DNA from: Yoonia sp.
GTDB lineage: Bacteria; Pseudomonadota; Alphaproteobacteria; Rhodobacterales; Rhodobacteraceae
Direction: 5' to 3'
DNA: 64,000 nucleotides
Assembly: GCF_030731595.1 (NCBI RefSeq)
Contig: NZ_JANQTS010000082.1
Span: 1 to 64,000 of the forward strand
In this document: piece after piece, positions 49,483 to 60,259 of the stretch
Numbering within the stretch: position 1 is the first letter of the stretch
Layout: every line of letters starts with the position of its first letter
Translations under genes and position numbers: made by a program
The notes under the pieces: generated by a model
What the model was told of the DNA's origin: nothing
Seen by the model: only the letters and a program-made list of their open reading frames with translations
The model's database searches: none

Positions 49483-50373
49483 ATGGTCGATTTCACCAAG
49501 GTCAAGGCCATTGATTTCCACACGCACGCCGAAGAACCCTGCTGTGATCATCGCGATGATGGTTACAATGAATTTCAAGCAGGCATGGCCGCTTACTTCA
49601 ATAATCCTGCAGGCGCGCAGGGAATGTTGCCCACTGTGCAGGACACCGCCAACTATTACCGCGAACGCAATATCGCCGCTGTGATCTTTCCCGTGGATGC
49701 CGAACGCGAAACCGGATTTCGACGCTACTCCAACGAGGAAGTCGCCAAAATCTGTGCCGAGAATGACGATATCCTGATTCCTTTTGCCTCGGTCGATCCC
49801 CACAAAGGCAAGGCAGGTGCGCGCGAAGTCCGGCGTCTGGTCCGCGACTTTGGCGTGCGCGGGTTCAAGTTTCACCCCACCATGCAGGGGTTTTACCCCA
49901 ATGATCGCGAAACGGCCTATACCGTGCTTGAAGCCTGCGCCGAGGAAGGGGCTATCACGCTCTTTCATACCGGCCAGACCGGTGTGGGATCGGGTATGCG
50001 CGGTGGCATGGGGATGCGGCTGAAATACTCTAATCCGATGTACCTTGATGACGTGGCCGTTGATTTTCCCGATATGCCGATCGTATTGGCCCATCCGTCG
50101 TTCCCATGGACCGAGGAAGGTCTGGCCGTCGCCCAGCACAAGCCCAATGTCTACTACGATATGTCCGGCTGGTCGCCCAAATACTTCCCCGAGACCTTCA
50201 TCCGCTACGCAAACTCGATCCTGAAAAAGAAGATGCTGTTCGGCTCCGACTGGCCCGCGATCACGCCGGACCGCTGGTTGGCCGACTTTGAGAACGCAGC
50301 ATTCAAAGACGAAGTCCGGCCTTTGATCCTGAAAGAAAACGCATTGCGGATTTTGGGCGAAACCACGGCTTAG
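49483..50373 (+). CDS. Amidohydrolase (amidohydrolase_2 / ACMSD-like)
   Basis: IDFHTHAEEPCC, GFKFHPTMQGFYP, LAHPSFPWTEEGLAVAQHKPNVYYDMSGW, LFGSDWP. Confidence 0.85.
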   Translation: MVDFTKVKAIDFHTHAEEPCCDHRDDGYNEFQAGMAAYFNNPAGAQGMLPTVQDTANYYRERNIAAVIFPVDAERETGFRRYSNEEVAKICAENDDILIPFASVDPHKGKAGAREVRRLVRDFGVRGFKFHPTMQGFYPNDRETAYTVLEACAEEGAITLFHTGQTGVGSGMRGGMGMRLKYSNPMYLDDVAVDFPDMPIVLAHPSFPWTEEGLAVAQHKPNVYYDMSGWSPKYFPETFIRYANSILKKKMLFGSDWPAITPDRWLADFENAAFKDEVRPLILKENALRILGETTA

Positions 50374-50400
50374 GGCGGGACGAACGGGAGGGTAAACCAC

Positions 50401-51579
50401 ATGGCAGAGCAAGCACCACAGGATGACCAGATCACGCTGGACCAATTGGACCGCGACCCGTTTCCGATCTATCGCCGCCTGCGCGCCCAGACCCCCGTGC
50501 TGCGGGTAAAATCCGCAGGCCGCACCCTGCTGACCAAGGCCGTCGATACAAAATACGTCAAGGACAACCCCGCCATTTTCAGCTCTGACGACCCCAATAC
50601 CCCGATGAAACGCGCCTTTCGCGCCCATACGCTGATGCGCAAGGACGGCGAAGCGCACCGCCGCGAACGCATGGCGATGGCCCCCGCCTTTGCGGCCAAG
50701 GTGATCCAGAATGACTGGATGCCCAAATACGAGCAAATCGCCCGCGACTACGTGGGCCGCCTGCCCCGTGGCGAGGTCGTCGACCTCTTTGCGATCCTGT
50801 CAGGCGCCTATGCCGCCCGCGGCCTTGCGATCTTGCTTGGCATGGAAGAGGCCAGCGACGCGGACATGCTGGAATGGTCCCAAGCCCTGATCGAAGGCGC
50901 TGGCAACTTCGGTTGGCGGGATGAACCCTTTGCCCGCAGCGACCGCGCCAATGACGCCATTGATGCGCTGCTGGACCGCATTCAGGATCGCCACCGCGCC
51001 GCCCCGAACAATTCGGCCTTTTCAGTGATGATCAATGCCGATGATCCGATCCCCATGTCGCAAATCTATGCGAACATCAAAATCGCGATCGGCGGCGGGA
51101 TCAACGAACCGCGCGATGCGCTGAATACGATCCTTTACGGGCTGCTGACCAACCCTGACCAACTGGCCGAAGTGAAGCGCAATGATGACTGGGACAAAGC
51201 ATTCGAAGAAGGCGTGCGCTGGGTCGCACCCATCTCTGCCTCTTCCCGTTTGGTGACAGAAGACACCGAAATTCGCGGCTATCTGATCCCCAAAGGCGAT
51301 ACGGTCATGACCATTCAGGCCAGTGCCAACCGCGACGAAGACCTGTTTGACGATGGCGAGGTCTTTCAGGTCTATCGTGACAAGAACCCGCATCAATCCT
51401 TTGGCAACGGCCCGCACTTCTGCCAGGGCACTCATGTGGCACGGCGCGCGGTGGGCAAGGTGATGTTGCCGATCCTGTTTGACCGTTTTCCCAATATGGA
51501 AATTCCCGATACCGATGCGGTGATCTGGCGCGGCTTTGGCTTTCGCGGGGCTGTTCAGATCCCTGTCCTGTTGAAGTAG
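50401..51579 (+). CDS. Cytochrome P450
   Basis: Heme-thiolate motif FGNGPHFCQGTH; I-helix IAIGGGINEPRDAL. Confidence 0.92.
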   Translation: MAEQAPQDDQITLDQLDRDPFPIYRRLRAQTPVLRVKSAGRTLLTKAVDTKYVKDNPAIFSSDDPNTPMKRAFRAHTLMRKDGEAHRRERMAMAPAFAAKVIQNDWMPKYEQIARDYVGRLPRGEVVDLFAILSGAYAARGLAILLGMEEASDADMLEWSQALIEGAGNFGWRDEPFARSDRANDAIDALLDRIQDRHRAAPNNSAFSVMINADDPIPMSQIYANIKIAIGGGINEPRDALNTILYGLLTNPDQLAEVKRNDDWDKAFEEGVRWVAPISASSRLVTEDTEIRGYLIPKGDTVMTIQASANRDEDLFDDGEVFQVYRDKNPHQSFGNGPHFCQGTHVARRAVGKVMLPILFDRFPNMEIPDTDAVIWRGFGFRGAVQIPVLLK

Positions 51580-51587
51580 CCGCTGTT

Positions 51588-53114
51588 TTGACCGCCTTTA
51601 TTGCCCCGACCGAAGATATCCTGTTCTCGCTGCACCATGTGGCGGGGGCCAGCAGCCTTGCAAGTTGGGACCCTGAGTTGGCAGGCGACATCTTGGGCCA
51701 CTTTGCCGGTTTTGCCGAAGGTGTCATTGCGCCGCTCAATGCGGTCGGCGACCGCCAGCATGCGCAACTGGTCAACGGACGCGTGCGGATGCCCGACGGC
51801 TTTGTCGCTGCCTATGCCCAAATGGCCGAGGACGGCTGGCAAGGGCTGACAGCCCCCGAAGCCTTTGGCGGCATGGGAGCCTCGCCCTTGATCGCGGCAG
51901 GGGTATCCGAGGTATTTTCCGGCGCGAACCACGCGCTGCAAATGGTCTGCAATCTGGTGCCCGGTGCGATTGCGACGCTGATGAAATACGGCACGCTGGC
52001 CCAGCAAAGCGAGTGGATTGCGAAACTTGCCTCTGGCGCTGCCCTCTCGACCATGTGCCTGACCGAAGCGCAGGCGGGATCGGATCTCTCGGCGATCCGG
52101 TGCCGCGCTGAAAACTCTGATGAGGGATGGCGGATTACGGGCGAGAAAATCTTTATCTCCGGCGGCGATCAGGACATGACTGCCGAAATCCTGCATCTGG
52201 TACTGGCGCGCAGCGGCCCCGCAGACTCTGGCATGAAAGGGCTGTCTTTGTACCTTTGCCCAGCCCAGCCCGGAGTCAGTGTTACACGGATCGAAGAAAA
52301 GATGGGGCTGCATGCCTCGCCCACCTGCCAGTTGCGTTTTGACGGGGCCAAGGCAGAATTGATCGGGACCGAGGGGCAAGGGTTGCAAGCGATGTTCACC
52401 CTGATGAACCACGCCCGCATCGATGTCGCCCTGCAAGGGGTGGCCCACGCAAGCCGCGCCGCCGATATCGCCGCGGCCTATGCGGCCGAGCGCGTGCAAG
52501 GTCGCCTTTCTGACGGATCGCCCGCCCTGCTGCACCACCACGCAGATGTGCAGCGCATGTTGGACGACCAACGCCGCCTTGCCTTGGGCGCACGCGCGAT
52601 GTGCCATATAGCCCTTGTGGCGCTCGAGACAGGTGACAGCCCCGCCCTTTGTGATTTCCTGACCCCGCTGTGCAAAGTCTTTGGCTCCCAGGCGGGTATC
52701 CGCGCCGCCGACCTCGGCATCCAGATCCTTGGCGGCTATGGCTATCTGACTGAATACGGCCTTGACCAGATTTGGCGCGATGCGCGGATCTGCGCAATCT
52801 ACGAAGGCGCCAACGGCATCCATGAACGCAATATCGCCACCCGGGGGCTGCGGCCGGGCGGCGGCGCGGATGAGTTTGCGGGCCTCGTCACAGAACTGGC
52901 TGGTGGGTCCAAGACTGTGCTGGAGCGTTTGGCCGACTGGCAGATCTGGCGCAGCGCGATGACCCAGGCATCCGATCCACTGCCGCAAGCACACGCTTTC
53001 GCGCAGGAAACGGCCAATCTGTTTTTTGCCGCCGCTTGGGCGCGCATTGACGCTGTCGCGGATAATCATCAAACACCTCAAGAGCTCAAGCGCCTCGCGC
53101 TGGCGTTGATCTAG
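51588..53114 (+). CDS. Acyl-CoA dehydrogenase
   Basis: MCLTEAQAGSDLSAIRCRAE, ITGEKIFISGGDQD, QILGGYGYLTEYGLDQIWRDARICAIYEGANGIHERN; TTG start. Confidence 0.9.
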   Translation: MTAFIAPTEDILFSLHHVAGASSLASWDPELAGDILGHFAGFAEGVIAPLNAVGDRQHAQLVNGRVRMPDGFVAAYAQMAEDGWQGLTAPEAFGGMGASPLIAAGVSEVFSGANHALQMVCNLVPGAIATLMKYGTLAQQSEWIAKLASGAALSTMCLTEAQAGSDLSAIRCRAENSDEGWRITGEKIFISGGDQDMTAEILHLVLARSGPADSGMKGLSLYLCPAQPGVSVTRIEEKMGLHASPTCQLRFDGAKAELIGTEGQGLQAMFTLMNHARIDVALQGVAHASRAADIAAAYAAERVQGRLSDGSPALLHHHADVQRMLDDQRRLALGARAMCHIALVALETGDSPALCDFLTPLCKVFGSQAGIRAADLGIQILGGYGYLTEYGLDQIWRDARICAIYEGANGIHERNIATRGLRPGGGADEFAGLVTELAGGSKTVLERLADWQIWRSAMTQASDPLPQAHAFAQETANLFFAAAWARIDAVADNHQTPQELKRLALALI

Positions 53115-53132
53115 TCAAAAGGCACTCCATTC

Positions 53133-54410
53133 ATGACACACCCTGATGTTCTGATCGCCGGTGGCGGCATTGGCGGGCTGACCTTGGCGCTGACATTGCA
53201 CCAGATCGGGGTCAGCTGCCGCGTGATCGAAAGCTCGGCTGTGATGCAGCCTTTGGGGGTTGGCATCAACATCCAGCCCAATGCCGTGCGCGAATTGTTT
53301 GATCTTGGTTTCACCGCGCAGGACTTGGACAGCGTGGGGGTCCCCGCCCGCGAATGGGCCTTGGTCGGACTGAACGGCAAAGAAGTTTATGCCGAGCCGC
53401 GCGGGCTGGAGGCCGGCTATAAATGGCCGCAGTACGCCGCCCACCGCGGGGCCTTTCATATGCTGCTTTACCGCAAAGTCATCGCACGACTGGGCGCAGA
53501 TGCCGTGCTTTTGGGATCGCGTGTGACGGGTTATCGTCAGTCTGGCACTGGTGTCACAGCTTTGGTGACACGGCCCGATGGCCGCACAGAAGAACAAGGC
53601 GCGCAACTCCTGATCGGGGCCGATGGCATCCATTCCGCCATCCGCGCCCAGATGCACCCAGACCAGCCGCCTATTCATTGGGGTGGTGCTGTGATGTGGC
53701 GCGGCACGGTCCGCGCCAAGCCGATGCGGACCGGATCATCCTTTGTCGGGCTTGGGACCCATGAACACCGCATGGTGATCTATCCGATCTCGGCCCCCGA
53801 TAGCGAAGGCTATGCGCAAATCAACTGGATTGCCGAAGTGACCCGTGACAACGCAGGGGGCTGGCAGGAACAAGGCTGGTTCCGGCCCGTAGAGGTTGCC
53901 GATTTCGCGCATCATTTCGATCAGTTCCGCTATGACTGGCTGAATGTGCCAGAGATGCTGGCGCAAACCGATTGCGCCTATGAAAACCCGATGATCGACC
54001 GCGACCCGATCCCGACATGGGTCGACGGACCTGTTGCTTTGATGGGCGATGCCGCCCACGCGATGTATCCGACAGGGTCCAATGGCGCGAGCCAAGCCAT
54101 CGTCGATGCCCGCGTGATCGGGGCGCAGATGCTCGCACACGGGGTGACGGCCACAGCACTTGCGGCCTATGACGCACAGCTTTGCGCACCGATCTCGGCG
54201 CTTGTCTTGCGCAATCGCGGGGCTGGGCCGTTCGGGTTGCTCAATCTTTTGGATGATCGCTGCGGCGGTGTGTTCGAGGACATCGAAGATGTTATCCCCG
54301 CGCAGGAGCGTGCGGAGTTTATGGCAACCTACAAGGCGGCGGCGGGCTTTGCGATTGACCGGTTGAATGCCGCGCCGCCAACGGTGCCGGTCGGAATGAC
54401 TGTGCCCTAA
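53133..54410 (+). CDS. FAD-dependent aromatic monooxygenase (PhzS-like flavin-dependent oxidoreductase)
   Basis: VLIAGGGIGGLTLALTLHQIG, LLIGADGIHSAIR, VALMGDAAHAMYPTGSNGASQAIVDA. Confidence 0.85.
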   Translation: MTHPDVLIAGGGIGGLTLALTLHQIGVSCRVIESSAVMQPLGVGINIQPNAVRELFDLGFTAQDLDSVGVPAREWALVGLNGKEVYAEPRGLEAGYKWPQYAAHRGAFHMLLYRKVIARLGADAVLLGSRVTGYRQSGTGVTALVTRPDGRTEEQGAQLLIGADGIHSAIRAQMHPDQPPIHWGGAVMWRGTVRAKPMRTGSSFVGLGTHEHRMVIYPISAPDSEGYAQINWIAEVTRDNAGGWQEQGWFRPVEVADFAHHFDQFRYDWLNVPEMLAQTDCAYENPMIDRDPIPTWVDGPVALMGDAAHAMYPTGSNGASQAIVDARVIGAQMLAHGVTATALAAYDAQLCAPISALVLRNRGAGPFGLLNLLDDRCGGVFEDIEDVIPAQERAEFMATYKAAAGFAIDRLNAAPPTVPVGMTVP

Positions 54411-55324
54411 CCTTGGGCGATCGCATCCGGTGCTGCACGCAAAAGCGCACTGATGAAGGCACGCGCCGCGACAGAGCGGACTTCCTCTGACCGTGACATG
54501 ATGCCGACCGCGCCGGTGGTGGCCGAGGTGTCCAGATCAAGCGCCACCAATCGCCCTTCGGCAAGGTCGCCCGCCACGACGCCATAGCTGATGACCCAGA
54601 CCGTTTGCAGATCCGCCAAAGTCACGGCACGCCCGAAGGCAGAGGATGCAGACTCGATCCGATGTGTGAAAAGCGGCACGCCCTGGGAAATCAGCAGCCG
54701 CGCCACAAGTGACCGGATCGCGGAATCTTGCGGCGGATAAAGCACGCGGAACCGGTCCAGATCCTGAAACTGGCGGACCGATACCGCCGGACTGTCGGGG
54801 TGCGCCACCACAACAACCTGTTCCGTATAAAGCTGCAGGAACTCCAATCCCGTCATCGTTTCGGGCCGCCCCAGACGACCCACCACCAGATCAAGCCCGC
54901 CGCTGCGCAAACGTGTCGTCAAATCCTGATGCGGGCCTTCGTGAAGCTCCAGCAGGGTATCGGGGTTTGTTGCACCAAAATCGGATACGGCTTGCGGCAG
55001 AAGATGCGATGCGACACTCGGCAGCGCCCCGATGCGCAACTTGCCCGCAGACAGACCTGTGGCGCGCACATTGCGCAACCCGTGGCGCAGGGCAGAGGTG
55101 CTTTGTTCCGCAAATTGCAGGAAAATGTCACCTTCGGCGGTCAGTTGAACGCCCGCTCTGCTCCGCTCGAGCAGGACAACCCCGATAATCTCTTCCAGCT
55201 CCTTGAGCGCCTTGGAAATCGCCGGTTGCGTCAGGTTCATCTGTTCCGCGGCGCGCTTGAGACTGCCGGCACGGGCAATGGCGCTGAACGCATTGAGATG
55301 TCGAAACTTGATCCTGCGATCCAT
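54407..55324 (-). CDS. pcaQ: LysR-family regulator, probable PcaQ
   Basis: IKFRHLNAFSAIARAGSLKRAAEQMNLTQPAISKALKELEEIIGV; divergent from pobA-pca operon. Confidence 0.82.
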   Translation of the reverse strand: MDRRIKFRHLNAFSAIARAGSLKRAAEQMNLTQPAISKALKELEEIIGVVLLERSRAGVQLTAEGDIFLQFAEQSTSALRHGLRNVRATGLSAGKLRIGALPSVASHLLPQAVSDFGATNPDTLLELHEGPHQDLTTRLRSGGLDLVVGRLGRPETMTGLEFLQLYTEQVVVVAHPDSPAVSVRQFQDLDRFRVLYPPQDSAIRSLVARLLISQGVPLFTHRIESASSAFGRAVTLADLQTVWVISYGVVAGDLAEGRLVALDLDTSATTGAVGIMSRSEEVRSVAARAFISALLRAAPDAIAQG

Positions 55325-55419
55325 ATAGTTTCCAAAAATAGCAATCAAAATGGTCAATTAGTTTATTTTCATCACCATTTCAACATGCCATTCCTGTTCA
55401 GCAAGAGGAGTAGAGCTGC

Positions 55420-56589
55420 ATGAAAACCCAAGTCGCAATCATCGGTGGCGGGCCGTCGGGGCTTTTGTTGGCGCAACTTCTGCACACACGCGGCATCGAA
55501 AGCGTCGTTCTGGAACGCAAGACAAAGGACTATGTGCTGGGCCGAATCCGTGCAGGCGTTCTGGAACAGGGTCTTGTCAAACTCATGGAAGAGGCCGGAT
55601 GCGCAGACCGCCTGCATGCCGAAGGCTATGTGCATGATGGCACGCTGATTTCCTACGGCGACGAGATGTTCCGCATCGACTTTACCGAACACACTGGAAC
55701 CCCTGTGATCGTCTACGGGCAGACCGAAGTGACCCGCGATCTTTACGCTGCGCGGGAAAAAGCAGGCGGGCGCATTGATTTCAATGTCGACGATGTCGTG
55801 ATCCACGGTGCCGATACCGATGCACCCTTTGTCACCTATACCGTCGCTGGTGAGCACCGGCGGCTGGAGTGTGATTTCATCGCCGGGTGCGACGGGTTTC
55901 ATGGAGTCAGCCGCCAGACGATCCCGCTGGATGTGCGCCGCGAATACGAAAAAGTCTATCCTTTCGGCTGGCTTGGCATCCTGTCCGAAACCCCGCCGGT
56001 GAACCACGAATTGATCTATGCCAATTCGCCGCGCGGCTTTGCGTTGTGTTCGATGCGCAATGAGAACCTCAGCCGCTATTACATCCAGTGTTCGCTTAGC
56101 GACAAGCCAGAGGATTGGACGGACGAGGCGTTCTGGCAGGAACTCAAGCGGCGGATCCCGGCGGATCAGGCCGCCAATCTGGTGACAGGCCCGTCGATCG
56201 AAAAATCCATAGCACCCTTGCGGTCTTTCGTGACCGAACCAATGCGCTGGGGCCGGTTGTTCTTGTGCGGGGATGCCGCCCATATCGTGCCACCGACGGG
56301 GGCCAAAGGGCTGAACACGGCCGCCTCTGATGTGCATTATCTCTACAATGGGCTGCGCGATTTCTACGAGAAAAACAGCACGCAAGAGATTGATTTATAT
56401 TCGCAAAAGGCGCTTGCGCGGGTCTGGAAAGCGGAACGGTTTAGCTGGTGGTTCTCATCCATGATGCACCGCTACCCCGACCAGTCCGCATTCGACCTCA
56501 AAATGCAGGTGGCCGATCTGGAATTTCTGCGCTCGAACAAATCCGCCCAAAAGGCGATGGCCGAAAACTATGTGGGCTTGCCGTATTGA
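55420..56589 (+). CDS. pobA: 4-hydroxybenzoate 3-monooxygenase
   Basis: AIIGGGPSGLLLAQLLHTRGIESVVLERKTKDYVLGRIRAGVLEQG, CGDAAHIVPPTGAKGLNTAASDVHYLYNGL. Confidence 0.96.
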   Translation: MKTQVAIIGGGPSGLLLAQLLHTRGIESVVLERKTKDYVLGRIRAGVLEQGLVKLMEEAGCADRLHAEGYVHDGTLISYGDEMFRIDFTEHTGTPVIVYGQTEVTRDLYAAREKAGGRIDFNVDDVVIHGADTDAPFVTYTVAGEHRRLECDFIAGCDGFHGVSRQTIPLDVRREYEKVYPFGWLGILSETPPVNHELIYANSPRGFALCSMRNENLSRYYIQCSLSDKPEDWTDEAFWQELKRRIPADQAANLVTGPSIEKSIAPLRSFVTEPMRWGRLFLCGDAAHIVPPTGAKGLNTAASDVHYLYNGLRDFYEKNSTQEIDLYSQKALARVWKAERFSWWFSSMMHRYPDQSAFDLKMQVADLEFLRSNKSAQKAMAENYVGLPY

Positions 56590-56631
56590 TTTGCGCAGCC
56601 CAATCGCATTCACTGCAAACGGAGGATCACG

Positions 56632-57731
<1,100 letters not shown>

Positions 57732-57733
57732 TC

Positions 57734-58333
57734 ATGACGCAATCGCTTGACTACCTCAAAGAAACTGCGTCCCAGACCGCAGGCCCCTATGTGCACATCG
57801 GTCTTGCACCGGGTGATGCGGGCTTTGACATCTACCGTCAGGAACTGGGGCATGACATCACAGGCCCGAACGCCAAAGGCCAGCAGATCACCGTGACAGG
57901 GATCGTCACTGACGGCACCGGCGCGCCGGTCAAGGACGTGCTCATCGAAATCTGGCAGGCCAATGCCGCAGGCACCTATGCCGGACACGGCGAGGTCGAA
58001 GACGGGTTTCGCGGTTGGGGGCGCGTGATCCCCGACTTTGAAACGGGCGAGTTCAGCTTTGAAACCATTAAGCCGGGTGCTGTGACGGGTCGCGATGGCC
58101 GTCCTATGGCACCGCATCTGAACCTGTGGCTGGTGGCACGCGGTATCAATGTCGGCCTGAACACGCGGATGTATTTCGCGGACGAAAGTGCCGCGAATGC
58201 CGCCGATTCCGTGTTGAACCTGATTGAACAGGCCCACCGCCGCGCGACGCTGATTGCGCAGGGCGACGGGACCAATTATCGTTTCGACATCAGCCTTCAG
58301 GGCGAGCATGAAACCGTTTTCCTTGATGTATGA
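57734..58333 (+). CDS. pcaG: Protocatechuate 3,4-dioxygenase alpha subunit
   Basis: QTAGPYVHIGLAPGDAGF, VLIEIWQANAAGTYAGH. Confidence 0.95.
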   Translation: MTQSLDYLKETASQTAGPYVHIGLAPGDAGFDIYRQELGHDITGPNAKGQQITVTGIVTDGTGAPVKDVLIEIWQANAAGTYAGHGEVEDGFRGWGRVIPDFETGEFSFETIKPGAVTGRDGRPMAPHLNLWLVARGINVGLNTRMYFADESAANAADSVLNLIEQAHRRATLIAQGDGTNYRFDISLQGEHETVFLDV

Positions 58334-59178
58334 GTGACCCCATGACAAACCCCTGCATCATCTGTGTCGCCATCACCGGATCACTGCCCACCAAGGCCGA
58401 TAATCCGGCAGTTCCCGTCACAATTGCCGAACAGATCGAAAGCACCCACGAGGCTTTTGAGGCAGGCGCAAGCATTGCCCATTGCCATGTGCGCGATGAC
58501 GCAGGCAAACCCACCTCTGACCCGGACCGCTTTGCGCGGTTGAAGGAAGGGTTGGAAAAACACTGCCCGGGTATGATCGTGCAACTATCGACCGGTGGGC
58601 GGTCAGGCTCGGGACGCGAGCGCGGCGGCATGTTGCCGCTTTCACCCGATATGGCGTCCCTCTCGGTCGGCTCGAACAATTTTCCGACCCGCGTTTATGA
58701 AAATAGCCCCGATCTGGTGGATTGGCTGGCCGCTGAGATGATCGCCAACGACGTGAAGCCCGAGATCGAGGCCTTCGACCTCAGCCATATCGTGCAGGCC
58801 ACGCGCATGGCTGGCGACGGACGGCTCAAAGCCCCGCTTTACGTCCAATTCGTCATGGGGGTGAAAAACGCGATGCCGGCGGACGAGCCGATCTTTGATT
58901 TCTATATCGAAACGCTCAGGCGGCTGGCCCCCGACGCGCAATGGTGTGCCGCGGGTATTGGCCCTGCGCAACTGGTTGTGAACGAATGGGCGATCTCCAA
59001 AGGGGGCCATACACGGACCGGGCTGGAGGATAACGTGCGGCTTGACCGCAACACGCTGGCCCCGTCGAATGCAGCGCTTGTGCGCCGTGCGGTGGAGCTT
59101 TGCGATAAATACGAGCGCCCCGTAGCCACTTGGCAAGAAGCCCGCGACATCCTTGGCCTGCGCAAGGTGGCTGCATGA
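58330..59178 (+). CDS. Beta-keto acid cleavage enzyme family protein (BKACE, DUF849)
   Basis: CIICVAITGSLPTKADNPAVPVTIAEQIESTHEAFEAGASIAHCHVRDDAGKPTSDPDRFARLKEGL; ATGA overlap with pcaG. Confidence 0.9.
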   Translation: MSDPMTNPCIICVAITGSLPTKADNPAVPVTIAEQIESTHEAFEAGASIAHCHVRDDAGKPTSDPDRFARLKEGLEKHCPGMIVQLSTGGRSGSGRERGGMLPLSPDMASLSVGSNNFPTRVYENSPDLVDWLAAEMIANDVKPEIEAFDLSHIVQATRMAGDGRLKAPLYVQFVMGVKNAMPADEPIFDFYIETLRRLAPDAQWCAAGIGPAQLVVNEWAISKGGHTRTGLEDNVRLDRNTLAPSNAALVRRAVELCDKYERPVATWQEARDILGLRKVAA

Positions 59179-59206
59179 ATGACGCCGCAGGGCAAGACAG
59201 GACCCG

Positions 59207-60256
59207 ATGATGGGGCCTTTTGATCATCCTTGGCTTGGCTGCCTGTTGGGCGATGCACAAGCGGCATCCATCTGGGGACCTGACCAGCAAATCCGGCATA
59301 TGCTGACGTTCGAGGCGAGCTTTACACGGGCCTTGGGTGCCGTGGGGGCGATCCCTTTGGAGCAAGCCAATCGGGTTGCAGAGCTGATAGATGGTTTTCA
59401 ACCCGATCTTGTGGCTCTGAATACAGCGACCGCACGCGACGGTGTCCCTGTCCCCGAACTGGTCGCACAATTGCGCAAAGCTGCGGGCTCAGATGCCCAA
59501 GCCGTCCATCATGGAGCGACCTCTCAGGATGTGATGGATACGGCGCTAGCGCTGACGATACGGTCGTTCAATGACCTTGCTGCTGACCGCCTGACCACAG
59601 TTGCGACAGGCTTTGATGCGCTCTTGGATCGCTTTGGCGCGCGCACGATCATGGGGCGCACCCGGATGCAGGCAGCGCTGCCGATCCGCTTTGCCGACCG
59701 TTTGGACACATGGGCCCTGCCCTTGCAGCGCCATGCACACAGGCTTGCCCAGATGCGCCCTGCTCTGGAGGCGCTGCAATTGGGTGGTGCTGTGGGCGAT
59801 CGCGCGGGCCTTGCTCCGCATGGCGATGCGATTGCGGCCCGGATGGCCACCCTTCTTGGCCTCAGCAACCCCGCCAAAGCCACCCACGCCATGCGCGACC
59901 ATATCGCCGATTATGCCAGCCTCTTGTCGCTGATCACAGGCAGTTTGGGCAAGATGGGGCAGGATATCTGCCTGATGGCGCAACAGGGCATCGAAGACAT
60001 CGGGCTGGACGGCGGTGGCGGATCATCGGCGATGCCCCATAAACAAAACCCCGTTCTGGCCGAACTTCTGGTCAGCAACGCTGCGTTCAATGCAACCCAA
60101 CTGTCCGGCATGCATCATGCACTGGTGCATGAGCAGGAACGCTCTGGCGCCGCTTGGGTTCTGGAATGGATGATCCTGCCGCAAATGGCGCAAGTCACCG
60201 CCCGCAGTCTTTCTGCTGCAATTGACCTGATCGGCCGCATTCACCGGATCGGCTGA
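59207..60256 (+). CDS. pcaB: 3-carboxy-cis,cis-muconate cycloisomerase
   Basis: Fumarase/ASL superfamily signature GGGGSSAMPHKQNPVLAELL; pca context. Confidence 0.9.
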   Translation: MMGPFDHPWLGCLLGDAQAASIWGPDQQIRHMLTFEASFTRALGAVGAIPLEQANRVAELIDGFQPDLVALNTATARDGVPVPELVAQLRKAAGSDAQAVHHGATSQDVMDTALALTIRSFNDLAADRLTTVATGFDALLDRFGARTIMGRTRMQAALPIRFADRLDTWALPLQRHAHRLAQMRPALEALQLGGAVGDRAGLAPHGDAIAARMATLLGLSNPAKATHAMRDHIADYASLLSLITGSLGKMGQDICLMAQQGIEDIGLDGGGGSSAMPHKQNPVLAELLVSNAAFNATQLSGMHHALVHEQERSGAAWVLEWMILPQMAQVTARSLSAAIDLIGRIHRIG

Positions 60257-60259
60257 GCC

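Noticed and set aside
49342-50736. 464-aa - strand ORF antisense to amidohydrolase and P450
   Set aside because: Crosses two well-supported sense genes and their intergenic region; no domain signal.
51555-53081. 508-aa ORF on - strand antisense to the acyl-CoA dehydrogenase
   Set aside because: Shadow ORF in GC-rich DNA; Arg/Gly/His-rich translation with no recognisable motif, sense gene has clear family signatures.
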